Positions 60,901 to 64,000 of a stretch of DNA of 64,000 nt are shown one piece after another. Numbering within the stretch: the stretch's first letter is position 1; the number at the start of each line of letters is the position of its first letter. Source of the stretch: Branchiostoma floridae (taxonomy: Eukaryota > Chordata > Leptocardii > Amphioxiformes > Branchiostomatidae); NCBI RefSeq assembly GCF_000003815.2, contig NC_049988.1, positions 18,671,598 to 18,735,597 on the forward strand. Reading direction: 5' to 3'. The position numbers were made by a program, and so were the translations under genes. A model generated the notes under the pieces. It made no database searches. It was not told where the DNA came from and worked only from the letters and a program-made list of their open reading frames with translations.

Positions 60901-63900
60901 TATGACTATATACCAATGGCCAGGTGGTCGTTATGTAGAGGTGGTCACTTGTACAGGTTTGACTGTATATCAATGGCCAGGTGGTCCTTATGTAGAGGTG
61001 TTCCCTAGAACAGGTTTGACTGTATATCAATGGCCAGGTGGTCGTTATGTAGAGGTGGTCACTTGTACAGGTTTGACTGTATATCAATGTCCAGGTGGTC
61101 CTTATGTAGAGGTGGTCACTTGTACAGGTTTGACTGTATATCAATGGCCAGGTGGTCGTTATGTAGAGGTGTTCCCTAGAACAGGTTTGACTGTATATCA
61201 ATGGCCAGGTGGTCGTAATGTAGAGGTGGTCACTTGTACAGGTTTGACTGTATATCAATGTCCAGGTGGTCCTTATGTAGAGGTGGTCACTTGTACAGGT
61301 TTGACTGTATATCAATGGCCAGGTGGTCGTTATGTAGAGGTGTTCCCTAGAACAGGTTTGACTGTATATCAATGGCCAGGTGGTCGTAATGTAGAGGTGG
61401 TCACTTGTACAGGTTTGACTGTATATCAATGGCCAGGTGGTCCTTATGTAGAGGTGGTCACTTGTACAGGTTTGACTGTATGTCAATGGCCAGGTGGTCC
61501 TTTATGTAGAGGCAGTCACTAGTACAGGTATGACTGTATTAATAATAACAATGGCCAGGTGGTCCTTATGTAGAGGCGGTCACTAGTACAGGTTTGACTG
61601 TATTAATAATAACAATGGCCAGGTGGTCATTATGTAGAGGTGGTCAACAGTCAGGTTTGACTGCAGCTAGTTTTGTAAATTACTTCAGGAATAAACAAGA
61701 ATGTTGTTTTCACATTTCCTGCTTAAATGTTATGGAAGAGACACTCAAAACAACTGTGAACCCAAACAAAAAGTTGAAAGATCAAAGGGGTCACACAGAA
61801 GGCAAGGGATTAGGCTTCTAAGCCGTGTAAAGTCAAAACATCAGGAAATTCTTTTACTGAACTTTCCAACATACTCCCAATATCAAGGCTTAATGCCTTT
61901 AACATTCCTGAAACATAAATGTGCGTCAGTACGAGCTTGTTTATTTATTGAGTCCCTTAGATATTTTTGATCTGTAGTTTGTCAAAAGCCTCATAAAGTA
62001 GAGTGGGCTCAATACTCGGCCACACGGCGAAACTCGTTTGGGTGAATAGAAGTTCTAAATAGGAACTACATTTTGTATGCTGCTCTGGATGTCTTACTGA
62101 GGGACAACTGTGGTGTGGAATATGTTGGTTAGTTGGAGCAATGAATCCACTCCAAACTGTTTTTTGTCAAATGCTTGTTTTGTTTCACTTACCCTGATGT
62201 TTTTCCCTTCATGTGTACATGTGTGTGTGTGTGTAACTGCCTGCTACTCTTGTATGCTATGGTCTCCTTTGCACTGGTGCCTGCAGGTAATGGCATCTAT
62301 TTGTTGCTGGGTCCTGGGTTGATTTTAATTAGCTCGGTGGCCACAGGGTGCCACATGGGACTGTGTAGGGTTCATGTCCAAAATTGCAGAAGAGAGACTA
62401 ACCGGAGGGGCCACTTTTTTCCAAATGGGACCATAGCATTACCTAGGCCAGCTAGTGCTGCTCCTTGCCTCTTACGTGTACATGTACGTGTGTGTGTGTG
62501 TATGACTGCTGAAGTGTTGTGTAAAGAATTCTTTTGCTGTCTGACTCACCTGTGTTTCTCTGTGTTTTTCAGCTCTTGAAGGATCAGGATCATGGTTGCT
62601 AGTAAGTTTGCCCTACTTCTTTTATATGCTTTGATATAATTTAATACATGATGTCAGAAAATACAGAATGCTAGCCTACCTGGTAAACCCAAAGAGTGCC
62701 CTTTTCATGAGTTTTTTAAAACTTTTGTAAATTGTAGAATCCTGACAAAAGGTTCACATTAGCCAAAGATGGCGCTTTAATACCTTCCTGCATTTGAGAT
62801 AAACTATAGTAAAAAACATAGAAAAACAGTTTTGCAATGTAACTTGTATGTTCCACATATGAGCAACTTTTGTCTCTTCCACAGAGCCCAATCAGAGAGG
62901 ACCAGATCAAGCTCACTGCCAAGATCATGCAGACAGGTGAGAATTTTATTTTTCTTGTCACACATCTTTGTTCTATTCCTCCACTACGTATCAGTCTTCC
63001 AACAGCAAGAAAACATGAAAAATTTCATGAGGTTGGTAGTCAATGAATTCTCAAAATGTAGATGAAACTGTTACATCATTTTCACCGTTTATTGACAACT
63101 ATTGTGTATATAAAAACTACACTCCTTTGCGATCGCATCGTTAACATAGTAGTCTACGGCTGCGACCACATCTGAACTGTGAGCAGCGACACCTGTGCTG
63201 CAGTACATTATGAACCAGTCAGAATTGCCCCGAAGAAGGTGAGAGCTGGTCACTGAAACTGAGCGACTGTTGTTTGTTTCCAGGAATTTGTAAGGAGCAT
63301 GGGAAGCAGTACGCGCTGTACGCCATCAACGTGCGGAAGGAAACTCCGATCGAGGAGGAGGTGTGGGACACGTTCCGCAGATACAGCGACTTCCACGACC
63401 TTCACATGAGGTTAAAGGACAAGGTACATTGCACATCTTAGTTTCAGCAAGACGCAATGAAGGAATGTGTTGTATTTTGAAAATCTGAGTGCTAGGTCTT
63501 CTGTTAATGCTTTGCTTAATTTTGTCAGACCAGGGTTGGACAAGTTTTCTAAAATTCACTAACTCTTGTCCTATCAGGCAAGTACATAAAAAATTTACTT
63601 GCCTGAACCAACCTTTAACTTGCCCAAAATTCAAATGACATTTTCTATGTATTTTCTCTTCCATCGGGACAAGAAAATTCCTCCGTTTTGTACAGAATAG
63701 TATTATTTGCATTAAATATCAAGAATTTGGTTACAATTATATAGAATTAATATCTATGAAAAGAACCTTCAGCTGTAACACATAGAACTTTCTGACTGTG
63801 TCTTTGCCTGACTCAGTAAATAATGATTTCCTTATCACACTTAATTGTCACATCGCTTTATGCTTAAGAAATATGTGATTGGAGCTAATATGTGTATAAT

Positions 63901-64000
63901 TACACGATTTATAAGCATTATAATGGATTTTTCCCTACAGTTTGACTCCCTATATGCTCTAAAACTCCCTGCCAAGAAGACGTTCAAAAATCTGAACAAG
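31978..64000 (+). CDS. SNX13: Sorting nexin 13 (PXA-RGS-PX protein), 5' part
   Basis: SNX13 (RGS-PX1) is an endosomal/ER-contact membrane protein; in vertebrates its RGS domain is reported as a GAP for G-alpha-s and its PX domain binds phosphoinositides. Nineteen coding exons splice in one frame: 31978-31992, 33551-33669, 36951-37053, 42833-42919, 43380-43504, 44072-44190, 44775-44888, 45294-45382, 45734-45817, 55366-55504, 56145-56248, 56916-57012, 57751-57917, 58371-58475, 58970-59102, 62573-62601, 62885-62936, 63284-63423 and 63941-64000 (continues). All introns are GT-AG. They give 627 residues: membrane hairpin (about 13-50), PXA (about 100-290), RGS (about 385-525) and the start of PX (from about 545; RRYSDF at 592-597). 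Resemblance to vertebrate SNX13 is close at RLTG..IDEPL, PYFTTR.VDDF, the RGS word AAALNIYEQYLSEK and RRYSDFHD, and is better than to SNX14 or SNX25. The PX end and nexin-C are outside the window. Either the ATG at 31978 or the one at 31990 could start it. Confidence 0.95.
32781..33005. mobile_element. Palindromic MITE in SNX13 intron 1
   Basis: The left arm runs agccctctcacagagatcag, then aggaattctaggtaatatgt and caaaggtaaagg. The right arm is its inverse (cctttacctttgacatatta onward to ctgtgaaagggct). Arms are about 85 bp around a loop of about 50 bp. No target duplication could be fixed. Confidence 0.8.
33551..33669 (+). CDS. SNX13: SNX13 exon 2, membrane hairpin
   Basis: Preceded by tttctttcag and followed by gtgagt (phase 2). 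It encodes GDSSLSTVAWGG and then a long hydrophobic run containing FGPFGGVFLFLYLVCFLV. This corresponds to the N-terminal membrane anchor of vertebrate SNX13, including the shared FGPF. Confidence 0.9.
36486..36850. repeat. TG-rich microsatellite in SNX13 intron 2
   Basis: Mixed (TG)n, (TCTG)n and GTGTGTCTCTG runs. All six frames stay open for long stretches (Cys/Val- or Thr/His-rich), which is a property of the repeat and not coding. Confidence 0.95.
36951..37053 (+). CDS. SNX13: SNX13 exon 3
   Basis: Acceptor tttgctccag, donor gtacca, ends phase 0. It closes the hydrophobic segment (AFVILY) with a basic RRGK stop-transfer, then a polar linker rich in E, S and Q. Confidence 0.85.
37370..38713. 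repeat. Diverged tandem array, about 170 bp unit, SNX13 intron 3
   Basis: About seven units share tttgtgaaatttatgatgct, ataaaaccaaatcacata, acaaagctgtgtgtgggtcc, aaatcctcatgatcattta and gtcagtgtaaaatcccact. An eighth, isolated unit reappears at 40765-40860 beyond the inserted element at 38722-40218. Confidence 0.75.
38722..40218. mobile_element. TSD-flanked non-autonomous element filled with minisatellite
   Basis: The element begins gaggtatgtccagaaaaggg and ends cccatttctggacatgtatg, an imperfect inverted repeat. It is flanked by AAAATCCC at 38714-38721 and 40219-40226, an 8-bp target duplication lying in a unit of the local 170-bp array. The interior holds the gtacgatgtacg minisatellite (38880-39625) and three units of related sequence in opposite orientation (39840-40075). 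No ORF is credible. An 8-bp duplication suggests hAT- or P-like transposition, but the ends do not settle it. Confidence 0.75.
38880..39625. repeat. Minisatellite, about 53-66 bp unit, about 13 copies
   Basis: The unit is gatgtacgatgtacgaactt plus aaaaaatctaacttagtaca plus gaggggcagggtt. The gatgtac word is present two or three times per unit, which gives the length variants. The short + strand ORF is incidental. Confidence 0.9.
41120..42440. repeat. Tandem array, up to about 390 bp unit, SNX13 intron 3
   Basis: Blocks cggcatccctccttcacatt, ggctgtgactgg, catcattctgatgggtaaca, gatgggggatttatcttcct and gttctgtcccattac recur at about 41165, 41310, 41683 and 42080, with a tail near 42370. Longer units include gtgttaaacagaatcaacac and gccttctgattggt. 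Several ORFs overlap it and are incidental. Confidence 0.8.
42833..42919 (+). CDS. SNX13: SNX13 exon 4
   Basis: Acceptor gtccctacag, donor gttggt. It encodes the linker just before PXA with KRLTGSSTIDEPLRE, matching the conserved RRLTG..IIDEPL of vertebrate SNX13. Confidence 0.92.
43230..43329. other. Assembly gap (100 N), SNX13 intron 4
   Basis: Exactly 100 N of unknown true size. The flanking coding exons 4 and 5 join in phase, so no coding exon needs to be missing here. Confidence 0.99.
43380..43504 (+). CDS. SNX13: SNX13 exon 5, start of PXA
   Basis: Acceptor tgcccacag, donor gtaaat, ends phase 2. It encodes TFRDYVQNWYHDKISDDESF, the first PXA helices. The second assembly gap lies 50 bp upstream, in intron 4. 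Confidence 0.95.
43800..43935 (+). pseudogene. SNX13: Partial duplicate of SNX13 exon 6 (5' part and acceptor)
   Basis: About 100 bp of intron, the accctgtccag acceptor and the first 27 or so exon bases are repeated 178 bp upstream of true exon 6. The copy has GAA changed to AAA, hits an in-frame TGA soon after, and degenerates into a poly-A run. It cannot be used as a coding exon. Confidence 0.8.
44072..44190 (+). CDS. SNX13: SNX13 exon 6, PXA core
   Basis: Acceptor accctgtccag, donor gtaaac, ends phase 1. Encodes KEVEWVPYFTTRLVDDFASH and then LRLFRKAQEKV. Parts of this exon are duplicated on both sides (43800-43935, 44267-44345, 44441-44511). Confidence 0.95.
44267..44345 (+). CDS. SNX13: Duplicate of SNX13 exon 6 3' part; possible alternative exon 6b
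   Basis: Repeats the last 70 bases of exon 6 plus its donor. It encodes the same residues (FASHLRLFRKAQEKVLKAEK) with only third-position changes (CTA to CTC, GCA to GCG). The copied ttgcttctcatctcag can act as an acceptor. The resulting 50-nt exon (44287-44336) would start in the phase left by exon 5 and end in the phase needed by exon 7, so it could replace exon 6 and shorten PXA by 23 residues. Use in transcripts is unproven. Confidence 0.5.
44441..44511 (+). pseudogene. SNX13: Second, decayed duplicate of SNX13 exon 6 3' part
   Basis: Contains ttgcttctcatctcag, then a copy lacking the bases for LRLF(R), and a gtaaagt donor. Splicing from exon 5 to its AG would shift the frame, so it is probably not coding. 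Confidence 0.7.
44775..44888 (+). CDS. SNX13: SNX13 exon 7, PXA
   Basis: Acceptor gattttacag, donor gtacct. Encodes an acidic segment with IFFDLEADMEKTICRDLICT, matching the VCRDLVCTS of vertebrate SNX13. Confidence 0.95.
   Translation: MVLRGRRTTLRASSSTLKQTWKKQYAVISSVHQNKEK
45294..45382 (+). CDS. SNX13: SNX13 exon 8, PXA
   Basis: Acceptor gtattgcag, donor gtcagt, ends phase 0. Encodes DLSEVLLYLLLPPEDFHNKP, nearly the same as the vertebrate LYLLLPPGDF.NK motif. Confidence 0.95.
45734..45817 (+). CDS. SNX13: SNX13 exon 9, PXA end
   Basis: Acceptor acccttcag, donor gtaagc. Encodes EILVNGMILPTIGTFSDPDY, the REIL..G..LP.....SDPDY.NQ signature of the PXA C-terminal part. The following intron is 9.5 kb and holds the DIRS and MULE-like insertions. 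Confidence 0.95.
45868..45992. repeat. Dispersed hairpin repeat, copy 2, SNX13 intron 9
   Basis: Starts cgttgatgaaggttagacat plus ccaggtaat. It continues with acgaaagacatgctatggtg, tctgaaacgt and gttgcttgagtgactgcttt, in the same order as the relatives at 19213 and 58845. Confidence 0.55.
46028..46519. mobile_element. Foldback MULE-like MITE with 9-bp target duplication
   Basis: Two 163-bp arms (46028-46190 and 46357-46519) are near-perfect inverse copies starting tagcctccatagcaggcttt. They surround a 166-bp unrelated core. The element is flanked by GAAAATGTG on both sides (46019-46027 and 46520-46528). Long terminal inverted repeats with a 9-bp duplication are typical of Mutator-like elements; superfamily is inferred from that alone. 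There is no transposase. It lies 240 bp upstream of the DIRS element. Confidence 0.9.
46779..46907 (+). repeat. DIRS left inverted terminal repeat
   Basis: 129 bp from gccatggtccttaattagca to gtcagttttt. It appears identical, in inverse, to 51486-51614. The 18 bp before it (46761-46778) are unique to the left end and reappear in the internal complementary region. Confidence 0.95.
46983..48371 (+). CDS. DIRS ORF1, gag-like protein
   Basis: 462 residues if started at the second-cluster Met (MSDSKKDSRRRKGSHG); the frame is open upstream to 46890, inside the inverted repeat. The N terminus is Ser/Arg/Lys-rich. The middle is acidic, then helical. The C terminus is an RGG-type basic tail (RGRGG, GFRGNRKFRPP) likely to bind nucleic acid. 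No zinc knuckle is seen. Position before RT and the basic tail support a gag role, as in other DIRS elements. Intact. Confidence 0.8.
   Translation: MSDSKKDSRRRKGSHGSHSSSSRHSSSDKRAREEFSRWKSSSSSPRGIGDKRELVSAPLPPGHERGDGALADGRSTEDPESSGQKELLLEGQKSPRLPREPNGDKSPVRTPEWPGDLGELRDLLGVNVIQQDQNSLRVAFGLMSEEFKGVKEILGSIAASVGAKRHLGAPSELESEVTPSKRSRFDSGDESTCSAASDMSFVPFDREPAAPEKVWTARQSVVRFAADYFDLKKERKTESLTHWQNKYLLPSNAPKELSVPELDSAAKEMIKSIDFYKGKSALQVDRNLASVHTKLLHVVAPVLNLWQMLKECNGEISEPDRDIMQDCAATAVWLLGSAHSKIADVRRSSLAEVSYQPTAKDLFGLIPDDPTQLLRNDLGSKARELASGKKALVDTLKPKQSSQRGRGASSASTSRGRGGFRGNRKFRPPPSRQSGGNSNSKFYWGSQYSRTSNQSGDGKKSK
48235..50494 (+). CDS. DIRS ORF2: reverse transcriptase, RNase H, methyltransferase-like; frameshifted
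   Basis: The first part (to about 48656) lies in one frame with GGRLKFFLPVWRKLTSD, the usual DIRS RT start. After an A4G4 run the homology continues one frame over (from 48626) with GGLRPVINLRPLN, the YLDD active site (49049-49060) and a connection region. RNase H follows, with its acidic residues in ETDAS, NQLEML, KSDNST and NVRADF. Then a domain with VDLFASRLNRK (49979 on) and FPPF (50105-50116) sits where DIRS elements carry a phage-Dam-like N6-adenine methyltransferase. ORF2 overlaps ORF1 by 137 nt and ORF3 by 1.3 kb. The shift is a one-base insertion or a site of programmed frameshifting. Confidence 0.85.
49180..51309 (+). CDS. DIRS ORF3: tyrosine recombinase
   Basis: The recombinase proper starts near 50290. 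It has an N-terminal core-binding part (ILLASWRPKTRGLYASAWRK) and a catalytic part with the R-HxxR-Y set: Arg in SAGREQSL (50803), His and Arg in GHSVRSAS (51127, 51136) and Tyr in FERFYNK (51235). It would integrate the circular DNA copy. The 370 codons upstream are open but overlap RNase H and the methyltransferase-like region in another frame and read as low-complexity Ser/Arg/Thr, so the true start is probably far inside. The catalytic set looks intact. Confidence 0.88.
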   Translation: MYYLSWFRVKLFEYVSVSPWCQTTGVEPVSWRSTRERVPVSTAVSKCHREVPSSHSVRTARSSASSTFATSPHLMSTTIRRFLANSRSTNRVSTSGPYLVEGRATPSQLSSDSLSGRKRSDRNRRLSRWLGSIRKWREHRRALVARRTRTAHKSVGNAGSLSGTEGLLQGQGELYSTSQIGQLNRSFVHQPPRRHKVASPFKSGSKPVGLLRGEKHPVVSRSRGGCNQRKSGLQVQTLRSHNRVVTLPTSVSGHTEDVSQSAQSGSGRSLRIPTQQETTQVCVLGARPRESGDECVHDELEPVGSSVCLSPIQDHREGLEEGPPGPSNSALCGTDLGHSGMVSTDTRNVREKTSTAASVPVASHTTRRRKSAPAEQHIAYGHVDCLRRQFREFDISEGVTEILLASWRPKTRGLYASAWRKWARWSRSRGLDPVYAPLSKVLDFLHHLFSTGFQYRTLNVYRSAISSTHVNVEGKPVGAHSLVSRFMKGVFELRPPMPKHIAIWDVSVVLKFLRQWSPAKCLSLKQLTFKVAMLVALVSAGREQSLALLSTSHMSSSKEGILFVIDKVTKTSRPDKPSHSLWVAKFDNKVLCPVTYLRAYLERTARFRSSSDSRVFRGLVKPHKAVGSSTIARWLKQMLSEAGIKEYSGHSVRSASASAAFKAGVSVKDILKAANWANATTFERFYNKPSNSSSFHFGCSVLASASKSC
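51303..51412 (+). repeat. DIRS internal complementary region
   Basis: 51303-51341 is the exact inverse of the left end (46761-46799), and 51340-51412 is the inverse, with a few mismatches, of the right end (51605-51676). The two meet at a ttgt/acaa word. It overlaps the stop of ORF3. In the accepted DIRS model this region templates repair of the ends into a circle. Confidence 0.93.
51486..51614 (-). repeat. DIRS right inverted terminal repeat
   Basis: Inverse of 46779-46907 with no mismatch that I can see. The 62 bp after it (51615-51676) are right-end-specific and recur in the internal complementary region. Confidence 0.95.
52910..53240. repeat. Tandem duplication, about 165 bp x 2, SNX13 intron 9
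   Basis: Both copies contain tggctgttaya.gcagaat, ttgccagaggagttttgct, actcctctggccaatttcc and a cctacaatcc-like end. The motif resembles a decayed mobile sequence; no termini were found. Confidence 0.55.
55366..55504 (+). CDS. SNX13: SNX13 exon 10
   Basis: Acceptor gtttttcag, donor gtacat, ends phase 1. Encodes IKDSCFVNEAFLTVIKCGDE and then IGELEAVMERVDAEI, the PXA-RGS linker conserved as IRDS...EAF..IIK in vertebrates. Confidence 0.95.
56145..56248 (+). CDS. SNX13: SNX13 exon 11
   Basis: Acceptor ccattacag, donor gtgagt. Encodes DTKQQLNSLMFVKQLCERRV, matching the vertebrate helical linker (QINSLLFVKKVCDSRIQ). Confidence 0.93.
56636..56865. repeat. Tandem repeat, about 57 bp x 4, SNX13 intron 11
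   Basis: The unit contains ggttatactggctatat, acagatacagaagctg and gtgtgttacactgaagg. The overlapping frame is incidental. Confidence 0.7.
56916..57012 (+). CDS. SNX13: SNX13 exon 12, RGS start
   Basis: Acceptor catccttacag, donor gtaaga, ends phase 1. Encodes LYQLPLDVALINNVALSYFI, the first RGS helix (PLDSIL.DNVAL.FF in vertebrates). Confidence 0.93.
57080..57290 (-). repeat. tRNA-like SINE fragments, minus orientation, SNX13 intron 12
   Basis: On the minus strand a box-B-like ggttctgggtttgaatccc follows ttgatgacttagaatcaaaa, then a ttgggaaaggcattca body. A second, shorter copy of the same segment adjoins at 57205-57290. Confidence 0.45.
57751..57917 (+). CDS. SNX13: SNX13 exon 13, RGS core
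   Basis: Acceptor ttctctacag, donor gtaggt, ends phase 0. Encodes GYVFFWLTVEGFRVSA and LRAAALNIYEQYLSEK, the strongest RGS match to vertebrate SNX13. Confidence 0.97.
58371..58475 (+). CDS. SNX13: SNX13 exon 14, RGS
   Basis: Acceptor atcatttcag, donor gtacgg. Encodes ASPRVKLEDSLVKSIYNTII and then AGIFDEAQRRV-type sequence (EIFDDIQRKV in vertebrates). Confidence 0.95.
58845..58935. repeat. Dispersed hairpin repeat, copy 3, SNX13 intron 14
   Basis: Contains gtgtcactgacaaaagataa, cggatgttatctgaaac (hairpin gataac/gttatc) and catttccaaagtcatatct with gcttgatta, as at 19213 and 45868. Confidence 0.55.
58970..59102 (+). CDS. SNX13: SNX13 exon 15, RGS end
   Basis: Acceptor tctgtttag, donor gtaaat, ends phase 1. 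Encodes FYPAFKRSPAYVKLLAELEL and LKDPE, then an acidic tail. The 3' end plus donor is repeated 70 bp downstream. Confidence 0.95.
59174..59216 (+). pseudogene. SNX13: Duplicate of the SNX13 exon 15 3' end with donor
   Basis: Repeats the last 40 or so bases of exon 15 (EVGPDPEEGIE region) with four substitutions and a gtacat donor, about 115 bp downstream of the original. There is no good acceptor before it. Confidence 0.75.
60745..61665. repeat. 57-bp satellite, 16 copies, SNX13 intron 15
   Basis: The unit is atggccaggtggtccttatg plus tagaggtggtcacttgtaca plus ggtttgactgtatatca. Because 57 is divisible by three, both strands show roughly 250-codon open frames; these are not genes. The last three units are longer or diverged. 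The unit resembles the right end of the Tigger-like MITE at 18685-19189. Confidence 0.95.
62573..62601 (+). CDS. SNX13: SNX13 exon 16, 29-nt microexon
   Basis: Acceptor ctgtgtttttcag with a long pyrimidine tract, donor gtaagt. It contributes ALEGSGSWLL and carries the frame from phase 1 to phase 0, so it is needed to join exons 15 and 17. It lies in the variable linker between RGS and PX. Confidence 0.8.
62885..62936 (+). CDS. SNX13: SNX13 exon 17, PX start
   Basis: Acceptor ttccacag, donor gtgaga, ends phase 1. Encodes SPIREDQIKLTAKIMQT, the first PX strand. Confidence 0.88.
63284..63423 (+). CDS. SNX13: SNX13 exon 18, PX core
   Basis: Acceptor gtttccag, donor gtacat, ends phase 0. Encodes KEHGKQYALYAINV and TFRRYSDFHDLHMRL. 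The RRYSDF motif supplies the Arg that contacts the phosphoinositide 3-phosphate in PX domains. Confidence 0.97.
63941..64000 (+). CDS. SNX13: SNX13 exon 19, PX, runs off the window
   Basis: Acceptor ttccctacag. Encodes FDSLYALKLPAKKTFKNLNK with the PX LP.KKTF motif; the exon is cut by the window edge. Confidence 0.95.

Noticed and set aside
60743-61522. Open frames of about 250 codons on both strands
   Set aside because: They exist because the 57-bp satellite unit is a multiple of three and lacks stops; the 19-residue repeats follow the DNA repeat on both strands.

Overview
The window reads as nuclear DNA of an invertebrate deuterostome, most likely a lancelet (Branchiostoma-like cephalochordate). 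The evidence is one large, intron-rich gene very close to vertebrate SNX13, A+T-rich introns full of short palindromic DNA elements, tRNA-derived SINEs and minisatellites, a complete DIRS-type retroelement, and two 100-N assembly gaps (15905-16004 and 43230-43329). The species call is an inference from gene and repeat character; no search was run.

Region 1-30.7 kb: no recognisable complete gene. It holds non-autonomous DNA elements (families called A, B and C here), SINE-like tandem arrays, a 1.1-kb minisatellite (8.4-9.5 kb), a 5'-truncated LINE end with a 12-bp target duplication (17.7-18.1 kb), and a Tigger/pogo-like MITE flanked by TA (18.7-19.2 kb). A GC-rich promoter-like island at 14.6-15.8 kb carries E2F-, CCAAT- and RFX X-box-like sites. 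It may drive an unidentified minus-strand gene; candidate minus-strand exons are listed at low confidence.

Region 30.7-64 kb: the SNX13 orthologue on the + strand. I traced 19 coding exons, all GT-AG and all in phase, from a CpG-rich, CCAAT/YY1-type promoter at about 31.8-31.9 kb to the right edge of the window, where the gene continues. The 627 visible residues hold the N-terminal membrane hairpin, the PXA domain, the RGS domain and the start of the PX domain with its RRYSDF motif. The rest of PX and the nexin-C domain lie beyond 64 kb.

The SNX13 introns are crowded. Intron 3 has a diverged 170-bp tandem array interrupted by a 1.5-kb element with an 8-bp target duplication, itself filled with a 55-bp minisatellite. 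Introns 5 and 6 carry partial copies of exon 6, one of which is a phase-compatible alternative exon. Intron 9 (9.5 kb) contains a foldback MULE-like element with a 9-bp target duplication and, 230 bp away, a nearly intact DIRS retrotransposon of 4.9 kb (gag-like ORF, RT/RNase H/methyltransferase-like ORF with one frameshift, tyrosine recombinase ORF, 129-bp inverted terminal repeats and an internal complementary region). Intron 15 has a 57-bp satellite whose unit resembles the end of the Tigger-like MITE at 19.2 kb.
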